A model generated the notes under the pieces. The model ran no database searches. It saw only the letters and a list, made by a program, of their open reading frames with translations, and was not told where the DNA came from. From an uncultured Tessaracoccus sp. (GTDB taxonomy: Bacteria; Actinomycetota; Actinomycetes; Propionibacteriales; Propionibacteriaceae): DNA of 64,000 nt. Each line of letters opens with the position of its first letter. Positions within the stretch are counted from its first letter, which is position 1. The translations under genes and the position numbers were made by a program. Below are positions 8,658 to 17,042 of this stretch, in pieces. The DNA lies in contig NZ_CALUCN010000001.1 in the NCBI RefSeq assembly GCF_943914565.1, positions 62,001 to 126,000 on the forward strand, read 5' to 3'.

Positions 8658-9098
8658 ATGGCAGTGAAGATTCATCACCTGCGTCCCGCACCCGGAGCGA
8701 AGACCGACAGGACCCGTGTGGGTCGTGGTGAGGCGTCCAAGGGCAAGACCGCTGGCCGCGGCACCAAGGGCACCGGGGCACGCAAGAACGTCCCGGAGAA
8801 CTTCGAGGGTGGGCAGATGCCGATGCACATGCGCATCCCGAAGCTCAAGGGCTTCAAGAACCCGTTCCGCGTGCAGTACCAGTGCGTGAACGTGGGCAAG
8901 ATCGCCCAGCTGTTCCCGAAGGGCGGCGACGTGACCGTCGACGACCTCGTGGCGGCGGGCGCGGTCCGCGACGGGAACCTCGTGAAGGTGCTCGGCGAGG
9001 GTGACGTCGACGTGAAGCTCAACGTCACCGCGCACAAGTTCTCGGGCTCCGCCAAGGAGAAGCTGGCCGCCGCCGGCGGCTCCGCGAACGAGCTCTGA
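8658..9098 (+). CDS. rplO: 50S ribosomal protein L15 (uL15)
   Basis: 146 residues. The glycine-rich N-terminal extension (GRGEASKGKTAGRGTKGTG) threads into 23S rRNA, and the domain GGQMPMHMRIPKLKGFKN is conserved. It is the last ribosomal gene before a terminator-like hairpin; secY follows after 171 bases rather than being fused to the operon. Confidence 0.97.
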   Translation: MAVKIHHLRPAPGAKTDRTRVGRGEASKGKTAGRGTKGTGARKNVPENFEGGQMPMHMRIPKLKGFKNPFRVQYQCVNVGKIAQLFPKGGDVTVDDLVAAGAVRDGNLVKVLGEGDVDVKLNVTAHKFSGSAKEKLAAAGGSANEL

Positions 9099-9108
9099 GC
9101 AACCCGTT

Positions 9109-9150
9109 GACGATGGTGGCCGGTCCCGCAGGGGGCTGGCCACCATCGTC
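9109..9150 (+). terminator. hairpin terminator between rplO and secY
   Basis: GACGATGGTGGCC (9109-9121) pairs perfectly with GGCCACCATCGTC (9138-9150), and further G-C pairs are possible inside the loop. Only a short GTT follows, so termination may be partial or Rho-assisted. Confidence 0.7.
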
Positions 9151-9179
9151 GTTCCCGGCTGTGTCGTCGCCCCTGGAGT

Positions 9180-9209
9180 TTGGGGCCTCACGTCGCTGCT
9201 TGATAAGCT
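9180..9209 (+). promoter_or_regulatory. weak candidate promoter for secY-adk-map
   Basis: TAAGCT (9204-9209) lies 18 bases after TTGGGG (9180-9185), downstream of the rplO terminator. The match is weak, but an independent promoter is expected after a terminator. Confidence 0.3.
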
Positions 9210-9269
9210 GCCCAAGTTGTTTCACGCCCTGTGGCTGCCCGGCCACACCTTGAAGGAAAGTAGCGCTGG

Positions 9270-10586
9270 ATGATCTCCGCCTTCCTGAATGCGTTCCGGT
9301 CACCGGACCTGCGGAAGAAGATGCTCTTCACCCTCGGCGTGCTCGCCGTGTTCCGCTTCGGCTCGACGTTGCCGTCGCCCAACGTGAACATGGCCCGCAT
9401 CGACGAGTGCGTCACGATCGCGAGCTCCGGGGACGCCGGCGGCCTCTACTCGATGATCAACCTGTTCTCCGGCGGGGCGCTCCTGCAGCTGTCGGTGTTC
9501 GCGCTGGGCATCATGCCCTACATCACCTCGTCGATCATCCTGCAGCTCATGACGGTGGTCATCCCCAAGCTCGAGGCGCTGAAGAAGGAGGGCGGGGCCG
9601 GCCAGCAGAAGATCACCGAGTACACCCGATACCTGACGATCGTCCTGGCCGTCATGAACTCGACGGCGTTCGTGACCTTGGCGAACACGGGCCAGCTGCT
9701 CGCCGGCTGCACGGGCATCCTCTACTCGACCGAGCTGTTCGCGCTCGTCACGATGGTGCTCGTCATGACCGCCGGCACCATGGTCATCATGTGGATGGGT
9801 GAGCTCATCACCGAGCGCGGCGTGGGCAACGGCATGTCGATCATGATCTTCACCCAGATCGCCGCGTCCTTCCCGACGGGCATCTGGAACATCAAGGTGC
9901 AGAATCCCGGCGCGATCGGCTGGTTCTACCTCACCGCCATCATCATCGTCGGCCTCATCGTCATGGGTGCCATCCTCTTCATCGAGCAGGGCCAGCGACG
10001 CATCCCCGTCCAGTACGCCAAGCGGATGGTCGGCCGACGCCTCGTCGGCGGTTCCTCGACGTACATCCCGCTCAAGGTCAACCAGGCCGGGGTCATCCCC
10101 GTGATCTTCACGAGCTCGATCATGTACCTGCCGGTGCTGTTCGCGACGTTCCGCCCCAACAGCGCGACCGCGCAGTGGATCTCGCGCTACTTCGGTGGGC
10201 AGGACTCGCACTTCAGCCTGCCGTACAACATCGTGCAGTTCGTGCTCATCATCGCCTTCGCCTACTTCTACGTCTCGATCACCTTCAACCCCGAAGAGGT
10301 CGCGGACAACATGAAGAAGTACGGCGGCTTCATCCCCGGCGTCCGCGCCGGCAAGCCCACCGAGCGCTACCTCGGCTACGTCCTCAACCGGCTCACCGCA
10401 CCGGGTTCGCTGTACCTGGCCATCATCGCGGCGCTGCCGACCATCGCCTTCATGGCGGTGAAGGCGAACCAGAAGTTCCCGTTCGGCGGCACCTCGGTGC
10501 TCATCATGGTCGGCGTCGGTCTCGACACGATCAAGCGCATCGAGAGCCAGCTCCAGCAACGCAACTACGAAGGATTCCTGAAGTGA
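9270..10586 (+). CDS. secY: preprotein translocase subunit SecY
   Basis: 438 residues, the central channel subunit of the Sec translocon in the cytoplasmic membrane. About ten hydrophobic segments are visible. The plug/TM2 region contains GGALLQLSVFALGIMPYIT, and the cytoplasmic loop RRIPVQYAKRM is a SecY signature. The ATG at 9270 follows GAAGGAAAG. Its TGA overlaps the GTG start of adk. Confidence 0.97.
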   Translation: MISAFLNAFRSPDLRKKMLFTLGVLAVFRFGSTLPSPNVNMARIDECVTIASSGDAGGLYSMINLFSGGALLQLSVFALGIMPYITSSIILQLMTVVIPKLEALKKEGGAGQQKITEYTRYLTIVLAVMNSTAFVTLANTGQLLAGCTGILYSTELFALVTMVLVMTAGTMVIMWMGELITERGVGNGMSIMIFTQIAASFPTGIWNIKVQNPGAIGWFYLTAIIIVGLIVMGAILFIEQGQRRIPVQYAKRMVGRRLVGGSSTYIPLKVNQAGVIPVIFTSSIMYLPVLFATFRPNSATAQWISRYFGGQDSHFSLPYNIVQFVLIIAFAYFYVSITFNPEEVADNMKKYGGFIPGVRAGKPTERYLGYVLNRLTAPGSLYLAIIAALPTIAFMAVKANQKFPFGGTSVLIMVGVGLDTIKRIESQLQQRNYEGFLK

Positions 10587-11161
10587 AACTGCTGATCATG
10601 GGAGCACCCGGTGCGGGCAAGGGCACCCAGGCGACAGGATTGGCAGCACGCTACGGAGTCCCGGCGATCTCCACCGGCGACATCTTCCGCCGCAACATCA
10701 AGGAGGCCACCGAGCTCGGCGTGAAGGTCAAGGCGATCATCGACGCCGGCGAGTACGTCCCCGACGAGGTGACCGAGGAGATCGTCGCCGATCGGCTCGA
10801 GGAACCCGACTGCGACGGTGGCTTCCTCCTCGACGGTTTCCCCCGCACCCTGCACCAGGTCCACTTCCTCGACCAGTACCTGGCCGAGCACGACACCGGC
10901 CTCGACGCGGTGGTGAGCCTGCACGTCGAGCCCGAGGCGCTCGTCGCGCGGCTGCTCGACCGCGCCGCGAAGGAGGGCCGCACCGACGACAACGAGGACA
11001 CCATCCGCCGTCGGATGGAGGTCTACGCCGGCCAGACCGCACCGCTGCTGCTGCACTACGAGCAGCAGGGTCTCCTCGTCGAGGTCGACGGCACCGGCAC
11101 CGTCGACGAGGTCCAGCAGCGCATGTTCGACGCGCTCGACGCCCGGGCCGAGCAGCAGTGA
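10583..11161 (+). CDS. adk: adenylate kinase
   Basis: 192 residues converting ATP + AMP to 2 ADP. The P-loop is GAPGAGKGTQ (about residues 7-16), the AMP-binding region is STGDIFRRN, and LLDGFPRT is conserved. The LID is the short form (RAAKEGRTDDNEDTIRRR) without a zinc domain. The GTG at 10583 overlaps the secY stop (GTGA); no nearer ATG precedes the P-loop at the right distance. secY-adk-map is a classic actinobacterial order. Confidence 0.96.
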   Translation: MKLLIMGAPGAGKGTQATGLAARYGVPAISTGDIFRRNIKEATELGVKVKAIIDAGEYVPDEVTEEIVADRLEEPDCDGGFLLDGFPRTLHQVHFLDQYLAEHDTGLDAVVSLHVEPEALVARLLDRAAKEGRTDDNEDTIRRRMEVYAGQTAPLLLHYEQQGLLVEVDGTGTVDEVQQRMFDALDARAEQQ

Positions 11162-11970
11162 CCGAGGCGCGGTCGGCCGACGAGCTGCGCGCCATGCGAC
11201 GCGCGGGCCTCGTCGTGGCCGCAGGGCTCGAGGCGATGCTCGCCGAGGTGCGCCCCGGCGTGACGACGGCCGAGATCGACCGCGTCGGCCGCGAGGTGCT
11301 CGCCCGACACGGCGCCCGTTCCAACTTCCTCAACTACGGCGCCGAGTACGGCGTCGGGTTCCCCGGCGTGGCGTGCATCTCCGTCAACGACGAACTCGTG
11401 CACGGCATCCCCGGCGAGCGGGTGCTCGCCGAGGGCGACCTCGTGAGCATCGACTTCGGTGCCGTCGTCGACGGCTGGCACGGGGACGCCGCCCGCTCGG
11501 TCTGCGTGGGGGAAGGGCGCGCTGAGGACCGCGAGCTCAACCGCGTCACCGAGGAGTCCCTCTGGGCCGGCACCATGCAGATGCGCGCCGGCGGGCGCGT
11601 CCAGGACGTCTCCCGCGCGATCGAGCGCGCCATCCGTCGCGAGGGGCGCTACGGCATCCTGCGCGAGTACACCGGCCACGGCATCGGACGGGAGATGCAC
11701 CTCCCGCCAGACGTGCCGAACTACCGCACGTTCGGCCGACGGGTGCCGCTGCGAGTCGGCACCGTGCTCGCGATCGAGCCGATGGTGACGCTGGGCAGCC
11801 ATCGCACCGTCGAACTCGACGACGAGTGGACCGTGATCTCCGCCGACGGCTCACGCGGCAGCCACTTCGAGAACACCGTCGCGATCACCGAACAGGGCAT
11901 CTGGGTGCTGACCGAGCCCGACGGCGGCGAAGCCCGTCTCGGCGATCGGTTCGGGCCCCTGAGCGACTGA
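11158..11970 (+). CDS. map: methionine aminopeptidase, type I
   Basis: 270 residues; it removes the initiator methionine from nascent proteins. The dinuclear metal ligands are visible: Asp in VSIDFGAVVDGWHGDAARS (two Asp), His in TGHGIGREMH, Glu in LAIEPMV, and Glu in ENTVAIT. The GTG start at 11158 overlaps the adk TGA by four bases. There is no N-terminal zinc-finger extension. Confidence 0.96.
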   Translation: MTEARSADELRAMRRAGLVVAAGLEAMLAEVRPGVTTAEIDRVGREVLARHGARSNFLNYGAEYGVGFPGVACISVNDELVHGIPGERVLAEGDLVSIDFGAVVDGWHGDAARSVCVGEGRAEDRELNRVTEESLWAGTMQMRAGGRVQDVSRAIERAIRREGRYGILREYTGHGIGREMHLPPDVPNYRTFGRRVPLRVGTVLAIEPMVTLGSHRTVELDDEWTVISADGSRGSHFENTVAITEQGIWVLTEPDGGEARLGDRFGPLSD

Positions 11971-11975
11971 CCCCC

Positions 11976-11981
11976 TAGACT
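11976..11981 (+). promoter_or_regulatory. -10 element, probably giving a leaderless mRNA
   Basis: TAGACT ends eight bases before the ATG at 11989, and there is no Shine-Dalgarno sequence. A transcript from this element would begin at or next to the start codon. Confidence 0.4.
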
Positions 11982-11988
11982 CTCCGTC

Positions 11989-12351
11989 ATGGAGCTCTCC
12001 CCGTCCTCGAAGTACGTCGTCAGCCCGAACGCACCGGTTGACGAGGCCGAACGCGCGTCCCTGTCCGACCGGCTCGCGACCGAGTTCGAGGCCGGCCGGC
12101 TGCAGCACGATGAGTACGCGAGGCTGCTCGACGAGCTCTACGAAGCGCGGACGCAAGGTGAGCTCGTGCCCGTCGTGAAGGCCGTGCCGGACGCCGTCGC
12201 ATCCACGCCCGCGATCGTCGGCAACGGCGGCGGACGGCCGGGGGACCTGGCGCCCATCTCCAACCGCAGCGCACTCCCTGCGGTGATGATCGGCACCACG
12301 CTCGCCCTGACTGCGGTGATCCTGATCGTGATGCTGCTCGTCCTGCTGTGA
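11989..12351 (+). CDS. DUF1707-domain small membrane protein
   Basis: 120 residues. Residues about 15-65 resemble the DUF1707/SHOCT-like helical domain (DEAERASLSDRLATEFEAGR and LQHDEYARLLDELYEA), common in actinobacteria. A single C-terminal transmembrane segment follows (LPAVMIGTTLALTAVILIVM). The function is unknown. It is likely leaderless. The next gene, a membrane metallopeptidase, begins 24 bases later and may be co-transcribed. Confidence 0.75.
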   Translation: MELSPSSKYVVSPNAPVDEAERASLSDRLATEFEAGRLQHDEYARLLDELYEARTQGELVPVVKAVPDAVASTPAIVGNGGGRPGDLAPISNRSALPAVMIGTTLALTAVILIVMLLVLL

Positions 12352-12375
12352 GCGGGGGACGGGGACCGAACACCC

Positions 12376-13485
12376 ATGAGCGACGCTCCACGACGGCCTG
12401 AGGAACACGAGGCTCCCACGTGGACCCATCACGACGAGGGCCCACGTCCCGTGGCACCCAACCCCACGTCGTGGGTGACTCCGGCAGCGTCGCGGGACCC
12501 GCGGCCGCCGGGCCCACGCTGGGCGCCCGCCACGGACAGTCCTCGACGCGACCGCGCTGCCACGCGCATGGGGGTGGGGCTCGTGGCCCTGGCGATCGTC
12601 ATCGCCGCGGCCGTGATCGCCGTCGGGCTCGTGCTGCCGGGCGGTGCGCGCCCCGTGGCGGGCACCGCCGCCACGCCCACGCCGGGTGCCGTCGTGACGG
12701 ACCCACCGTCGCCCGCCCCGACCCCCTCGACGAGTGCTTCCGCATCCACCGAGCCCCCGGCGACGCAAGGCCCGAGTGGGTTGCCGTCATCCACGTTCCG
12801 ACCGCTGCCCACGCCCGACGGAAGCCTGCCCCCTGCGCTGCAGGCCAGCCCCCTCTACGCCCTCCCCGCACCCCAGCTGCACGGGTGCCCTGCCCCGGCG
12901 AGGCCCTCGTCGGAGCAGCAATGGCGCGACGCGGTGCGCGCGCAGTGGCGCTGCGTGCACGAGGCGTGGACCCCCGTCTACGAGCAGCTGGGTGTCTCCA
13001 CCGAGCCGCCGCCGGTGTACTTCTACCCCGGCAAGGGGTCGAAGAGCGACTGCGGCTACTTCGAGGCGCCCGCGTTCTACTGCGCGGCGCGCGGCGGCTC
13101 CGTGTACTTCGGAGGCGAGCACCTGGCGATCGCGCGCGACTGGGACCTCGCGATCAATGAGATGGTCAACCACGAGTACTCCCACCACGTGCAATCGGTC
13201 ACCGGGATTTCCGGCGCCTGGGGCGAGCTCGGCCACAAGCCCTCGCTCGTCCGGCGCAGCGAGCTGCAGGCCGTGTGCTGGTCGGCGATGATGACGGCCC
13301 TGAACGACGCGGTCGACTTCGACGCCGCGGCGTACGCATCCTGGGACCGCCGGCTGGAGACCATGCGCGAGAGCGAGGAGCACGGCCGTCGTGCGTCGCT
13401 CACCGCATGGGGCCGCAGAGGCCTCCACGCCCGTACCATCGGCGACTGCAACACCTGGACCGCTGACGAGCAGTCCGTGCGCTGA
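12376..13485 (+). CDS. membrane-anchored neutral zinc metallopeptidase
   Basis: 369 residues. A proline-rich cytoplasmic N-terminus of about 65 residues leads to one transmembrane helix (about 66-88), then a Pro/Thr/Ser-rich linker and an extracellular catalytic domain. The zinc motif HEYSH at residues 266-270 fits HExxH, and the downstream RRSELQAVCWSA likely supplies the third ligand region. This matches the putative neutral zinc metallopeptidase family (YpfJ-like). Paired cysteines in the outer domain could form disulfides. The substrate is unknown. It ends only ten bases from the convergent iolC. Confidence 0.82.
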   Translation: MSDAPRRPEEHEAPTWTHHDEGPRPVAPNPTSWVTPAASRDPRPPGPRWAPATDSPRRDRAATRMGVGLVALAIVIAAAVIAVGLVLPGGARPVAGTAATPTPGAVVTDPPSPAPTPSTSASASTEPPATQGPSGLPSSTFRPLPTPDGSLPPALQASPLYALPAPQLHGCPAPARPSSEQQWRDAVRAQWRCVHEAWTPVYEQLGVSTEPPPVYFYPGKGSKSDCGYFEAPAFYCAARGGSVYFGGEHLAIARDWDLAINEMVNHEYSHHVQSVTGISGAWGELGHKPSLVRRSELQAVCWSAMMTALNDAVDFDAAAYASWDRRLETMRESEEHGRRASLTAWGRRGLHARTIGDCNTWTADEQSVR

Positions 13486-13502
13486 TCCGTCGCGGTCAGC
13501 GC
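13479..13502. terminator. short hairpin shared by two convergent stop codons
   Basis: GCGCTGA (13479-13485) pairs with TCAGCGC (13496-13502). Each arm contains the stop codon of one of the convergent genes. With a seven-base stem it is a weak bidirectional terminator at best. Confidence 0.4.
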
Positions 13503-14488
13503 TCGGGTGTCTCGCCGAGCACCTCGGTGGTGCCGGCCTCGACGACGCGGTCGATCTCGGCAGGCGTCGGCATCGCGGTCGAGCACTCGAGCCGGGACGC
13601 GACGATGGCTCCGGCCGCGCTCGCACGCTCGATCGTCGCGCGCAACGACCGGCCGCGGAGGAGGCCGTCGATGATCGAACCGCCGAAGGCGTCGCCGGCG
13701 CCCAGGCCGTTCATCGTGCGGGCCCGGGTGGCGGGGACCTCGACGCGCTCGTCGCGGGTCTTGGCGAGGGTGCCCTTCGGCCCCTGCTTCACGATCGCGA
13801 TCTCGACACCGCGCTCGAGCAGTGCGTCGGCGGCGCGCTCCGGCTCCTCCTCGCCGACGGCGACCGCGCACTCCTCGCGGTTGCCGACCGCGACCGTGGA
13901 GTACTTCAGGGCCTCGGCGTAGCGGTCCGCGGCGATGTGCCGCTCGCGCCAGAAGTCGGCGCGCCAGTCGAGGTCGAAGACGGTGTGCCGCTTCCCGTCG
14001 CGGGCCTCGAGCGCCACCATGTGGGTCCAGTAGCTCGGCTCTTGGCTGAGCCCGGTGCCGGTGAACCAGAACAGGTCGCTCTCGGCGATCGCGCGCATCG
14101 GGATGTCGCCCGGTTGGATCTGCAGGTCTGGTGCGCTCGGTCGGCGGTAGAAGTAGAGCGGGAAGTCGTCGGGTGGGAAGATCTCGCACAGCGTGATAGG
14201 GGTGAGGAGCGTGTGCGAGGTCTGGACGTGCTCGTTGTCGACGCCGAGGCGTTCCATCTCGTCCTTGAGCCACCGGCCGAAGGGGTCGTCGCCGACGGCG
14301 GTCACCGTCGCGACGTGCTCGTGGCCGAGGCGCGCGGCGGCGACGGCGACGTTCGTCGCGCTGCCGCCCAGGAACTTGCCGAAGCTCTCCACCTCGGCGA
14401 GCCCCACGCCGGTCTGGAGCGGGTAGAGGTCGACGCCGATGCGTCCCATGGTGATGACGTGTTCGTCGCGGTTGGTGGTCATGGACAT
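13496..14488 (-). CDS. iolC: 5-dehydro-2-deoxygluconokinase
   Basis: 330-residue PfkB-family sugar kinase that phosphorylates 5-dehydro-2-deoxy-D-gluconate (DKG) in myo-inositol catabolism. It opens with TMGRIGVDLYPLQ and has the substrate motif GGSATNVAVAAARLG. The C-terminal ATP/anion-hole motif with the catalytic Asp is NGLGAGDAFGGS. It lacks the DUF2090 aldolase domain fused to some proteobacterial IolC, so cleavage must come from another protein. The start at 14488 follows AAGGGG. It has its own operator and is separated from iolG by a terminator. Confidence 0.93.
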   Translation of the reverse strand: MSMTTNRDEHVITMGRIGVDLYPLQTGVGLAEVESFGKFLGGSATNVAVAAARLGHEHVATVTAVGDDPFGRWLKDEMERLGVDNEHVQTSHTLLTPITLCEIFPPDDFPLYFYRRPSAPDLQIQPGDIPMRAIAESDLFWFTGTGLSQEPSYWTHMVALEARDGKRHTVFDLDWRADFWRERHIAADRYAEALKYSTVAVGNREECAVAVGEEEPERAADALLERGVEIAIVKQGPKGTLAKTRDERVEVPATRARTMNGLGAGDAFGGSIIDGLLRGRSLRATIERASAAGAIVASRLECSTAMPTPAEIDRVVEAGTTEVLGETPER

Positions 14489-14545
14489 GCGTGGCCCCTT
14501 CGGCTTCCATGGTGCGTGCTGCGTTGCGTGTACCTTCACCCTAGC

Positions 14546-14565
14546 CCATTTGTCCGGACAAATGG
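14546..14565. promoter_or_regulatory. perfect 20-base palindromic operator upstream of iolC
   Basis: CCATTTGTCCGGACAAATGG is a perfect inverted repeat 58 bases before the iolC start. Its core TTTGTC-CG-GACAAA recurs in degenerate form at five more places in the inositol island. It is the probable binding site of the GntR-family regulator encoded at 22435. Confidence 0.75.
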
Positions 14566-14600
14566 TGGCTGGGGTGCGTCTCCATCCTGCCAAACCGCAG

Positions 14601-14646
14601 CACGACGGGGGCCCACCACGTGCAGCAGTGGTGGGCCCCCGTCGTG
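14601..14646. terminator. strong hairpin terminator after iolG
   Basis: A perfect 19-base stem (14601-14619 with 14628-14646) with an eight-base loop, GC-rich. It is placed just beyond the iolG stop and before the iolC promoter. There is no long T run. Confidence 0.8.
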
Positions 14647-14663
14647 GCGCTGACGAAGGTGGC

Positions 14664-15656
14664 TCAGGAGCCGAGCCGCACCGGGCGCCCCTCCTTGGCG
14701 GAGGTGGTCGCGGCGTCGGCGAGGGCCAGCGCGGCGATCGCGTCCTCGATTCCTGGCATGGGGGAGGTGCCGGCGAGCACCGCCTGGACGAACGCGTCGA
14801 GTTCGTTGGCGTAGGCGAGCTCGTAGCGCTCGAGGAAGAAGTCGAGGTACGGCAGCTGCGCCTCGGTGGCGTTGGCGTCGCTGAAGCGCACGGTGTTCGC
14901 GCGCACGTTGTCGGCCCACGCCGAGCCCTCGCTGCCGTGCACCTCGAGCCGCTGGTCGTAGCCCGAGGCGCAACGCCGGTTGTTGATGATCGTGGCGATC
15001 GCGCCGTCGCGGGACGTGAGCACCGTGACCGCGGCGTCGAAGTCGTCCACCTCGCGCATCGCGGGATCGATCACCTGGCCCGTGGCCTGCACCTCGACGA
15101 TGTCGCCCAGGAAGTGCCGGGCCATGTCGAAGTCGTGGATCGTCATGTCGCGGAAGATCCCGCCGGAGCGACGCACGTAGTCCAGCGGCGGCGCGGAGGG
15201 GTCGCGGCTGATGATCGTCAGCTGCTCGACCGAGCCGAGGCGCCCAGCCGTCGCGGCATCGTGTGCGGCGCGGAACGACGGGTCGAAGCGGCGGTTGAAG
15301 CCGAACATGACCGGCGTCGTGATCCGGTCGAGGTCGTGGCGCACGGCCTCGACCTGCCGGAGCTCCTGCGCGATCGGCTTCTCGCACAGCACGGCCTTGC
15401 CGCGTGTCGCGGCGGCGAGCAGCTGCGGCACGTGCAGGTCGGTGGGCGAGCCGATGATGACCGCGTCGACACGGTCGTCGTCGAAGACCGCCTGCGGATC
15501 CGTGCAGTGGCTGCTGCCGTGCTGCTCGGCGAGGGTGCGTGCGGCCTCCTCGTCGGGGTCGCAGACGACGTGGAGCCGTGCCTCGGGGTGTGCGGCCACG
15601 CTGCGCGCGTGGACGTGTCCGATCCGGCCAGCTCCGATGATGGCGATGGAGAGCAT
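14664..15656 (-). CDS. iolG: myo-inositol 2-dehydrogenase
   Basis: 330-residue Gfo/Idh/MocA oxidoreductase that oxidises myo-inositol to 2-keto-myo-inositol with NAD, the first catabolic step. The Rossmann motif is IAIIGAGRIGHVHA, the catalytic lysine lies in CEKPIAQ, and the substrate region includes GGIFRDMTIHDFDMARHFLG with the HDxD motif. It lies 57 bases after the transaldolase gene in the same operon. Other Gfo/Idh sugars are possible, but the island context supports inositol. Confidence 0.9.
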   Translation of the reverse strand: MLSIAIIGAGRIGHVHARSVAAHPEARLHVVCDPDEEAARTLAEQHGSSHCTDPQAVFDDDRVDAVIIGSPTDLHVPQLLAAATRGKAVLCEKPIAQELRQVEAVRHDLDRITTPVMFGFNRRFDPSFRAAHDAATAGRLGSVEQLTIISRDPSAPPLDYVRRSGGIFRDMTIHDFDMARHFLGDIVEVQATGQVIDPAMREVDDFDAAVTVLTSRDGAIATIINNRRCASGYDQRLEVHGSEGSAWADNVRANTVRFSDANATEAQLPYLDFFLERYELAYANELDAFVQAVLAGTSPMPGIEDAIAALALADAATTSAKEGRPVRLGS

Positions 15657-15713
15657 GGGTGATCCTTCTGGGTGGGTTGGCCTCCGCCCGGTGTGATGGG
15701 CGGAGGGTGAGGG

Positions 15714-16790
15714 TCAGGGGGCGGGGTAGAGGACGTCGCGCACGAGCACGTCGAGGTCGTTGTCGGCGGCGAGGAAGCCGCGCATCGTGCGCAGGGTGGC
15801 GCCGAAGGAGTCGAACTCCTCGGGCGTCATGCCGTCGGGCTCGTAGGCGCGCACGAACTCCGGGATGCGCTGGAGCTCGTCCATGATCGCCTGGTCGACG
15901 GGCACGTCGATGCGCTCGACGGGGTCGTAGTCGGAGGCGTTGATGCGCTGCTGCCACGTGAACGGCGGGGACACGACGAGGTCGCCGCCCTGGAACTCCG
16001 ACCACTGCAGGACGTTGCGGAACGCGGCGACGAGCACGCGGGAGCGGAACCCGCGCTCCTGGAACTCTCGGTACGCGCGCTTCACGGCGGCGATGCCGGA
16101 CCACTCGAAGATGCCCGGGTCGACGAAGAGCTGGTCGCGCTGGGCGACGATCTTCAGCCAGTCGTCGAGACGGCCGGCCATCAGCGTCACGACCGGGCCC
16201 ATCGTCGCGATGTCCTTGCCCTCGGCCTCGCGGCGACGGAGGCCCCGCTCGATCGCTTCACCCGCGGCCACGCACTGCGGGACCGAGAAGCTCACGGTCA
16301 CGTTGACCGAGACGCCGCGGTAGGTGGCGTCCTCGATCGCGCGGATGCCGACGCTCGTCGCGGGGATCTTCACGACGATGTTCCTGGCCAGCGAGCTGAA
16401 CTCCTCGGCCTGGTCCGCCAACGCCTTGGCGCTGCGGGCGAGCCGGGGGTCGGTCTGCATCGACAGGCGGCCGTTGCGGCCCTTGTGCTCGTCGAAGATG
16501 GGCTCCAGCTGCTTCGCGGCGTCGACCGAGAGCTCGCGGACGATCTGCCAGCCGATCTCGGACTCGCTCGCCTCGGGGCGCTCCTCGGCGAGCTCGGCGA
16601 TGCGGGGCAGCCACCGGTCCTTCGCCTGCGTGATGCAGGTGTAGGCGATGGACGGGTTGCAGGTGGCCCCGACCGCGCCGCAGGCGATGGACTGCTGCAG
16701 CTCGTCGGGGTCCGCCGAGTCGTTCCACAGCGCGGTGGGGAAGCGGCGCGTCGCCTCGAGCAGCGGGCCTGGGGTGGTCGTGATGGTCAT
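15714..16790 (-). CDS. transaldolase-family protein of the inositol island
   Basis: 358 residues. Transaldolase landmarks are intact: an Asp in FPTALWNDSADPDE, then GATCNPSIAY (matching TNPS), the Schiff-base lysine in NIVVKIPATSVG, and the phosphate-binding region VTLMAGRLDDW. It is the first gene of the iolG operon and its promoter carries the island operator, so it is regulated with inositol use. A dedicated transaldolase is not part of the textbook inositol pathway and its substrate is unknown. The start at 16790 was chosen because the conserved sequence begins soon after it; an upstream ATG at 16883 lies in the promoter. Confidence 0.82.
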   Translation of the reverse strand: MTITTTPGPLLEATRRFPTALWNDSADPDELQQSIACGAVGATCNPSIAYTCITQAKDRWLPRIAELAEERPEASESEIGWQIVRELSVDAAKQLEPIFDEHKGRNGRLSMQTDPRLARSAKALADQAEEFSSLARNIVVKIPATSVGIRAIEDATYRGVSVNVTVSFSVPQCVAAGEAIERGLRRREAEGKDIATMGPVVTLMAGRLDDWLKIVAQRDQLFVDPGIFEWSGIAAVKRAYREFQERGFRSRVLVAAFRNVLQWSEFQGGDLVVSPPFTWQQRINASDYDPVERIDVPVDQAIMDELQRIPEFVRAYEPDGMTPEEFDSFGATLRTMRGFLAADNDLDVLVRDVLYPAP

Positions 16791-16861
16791 GTCAGCCTCC
16801 TGGATCTCTGGGCCGCCGGGGAGCGGGTCTGCGATGACGTCCCGGGGCGCCGTCGACATCC

Positions 16862-16897
16862 ATTGAACGAGGCTTCGCCCCAAATGTCAAGACAAAG
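16862..16897 (-). promoter_or_regulatory. promoter and operator of the transaldolase-iolG operon
   Basis: On the minus strand, TTGACA (16885-16890) and TTCAAT (16862-16867) are spaced by 17 bases. The operator AAATGTCAAGACAAAG (16882-16897) covers the -35 box, so a bound repressor would block RNA polymerase. Confidence 0.65.
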
Positions 16898-16983
16898 CCG
16901 TTCATCGCGTCGGTACGTGTGTCCGTGCGAGGGGCGGCAGGGGGTTCGCGAGGTCGCGGTGACGGGAGGAGCGGCGCGCGTGG

Positions 16984-17000
16984 TACTATGTCCTGACAAA
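16984..17000 (+). promoter_or_regulatory. promoter -10 and operator of iolE
   Basis: TACTAT (16984-16989) is a good -10 element, with GTGACG-like -35 sequence 18 bases upstream. The operator copy TATGTCCTGACAAA (16987-17000) overlaps the -10 and the likely start point. Confidence 0.6.
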
Positions 17001-17042
17001 CGCCCGGCTGTGCGTCGGGCTCGAGACCCGAAGGAGAGATCA

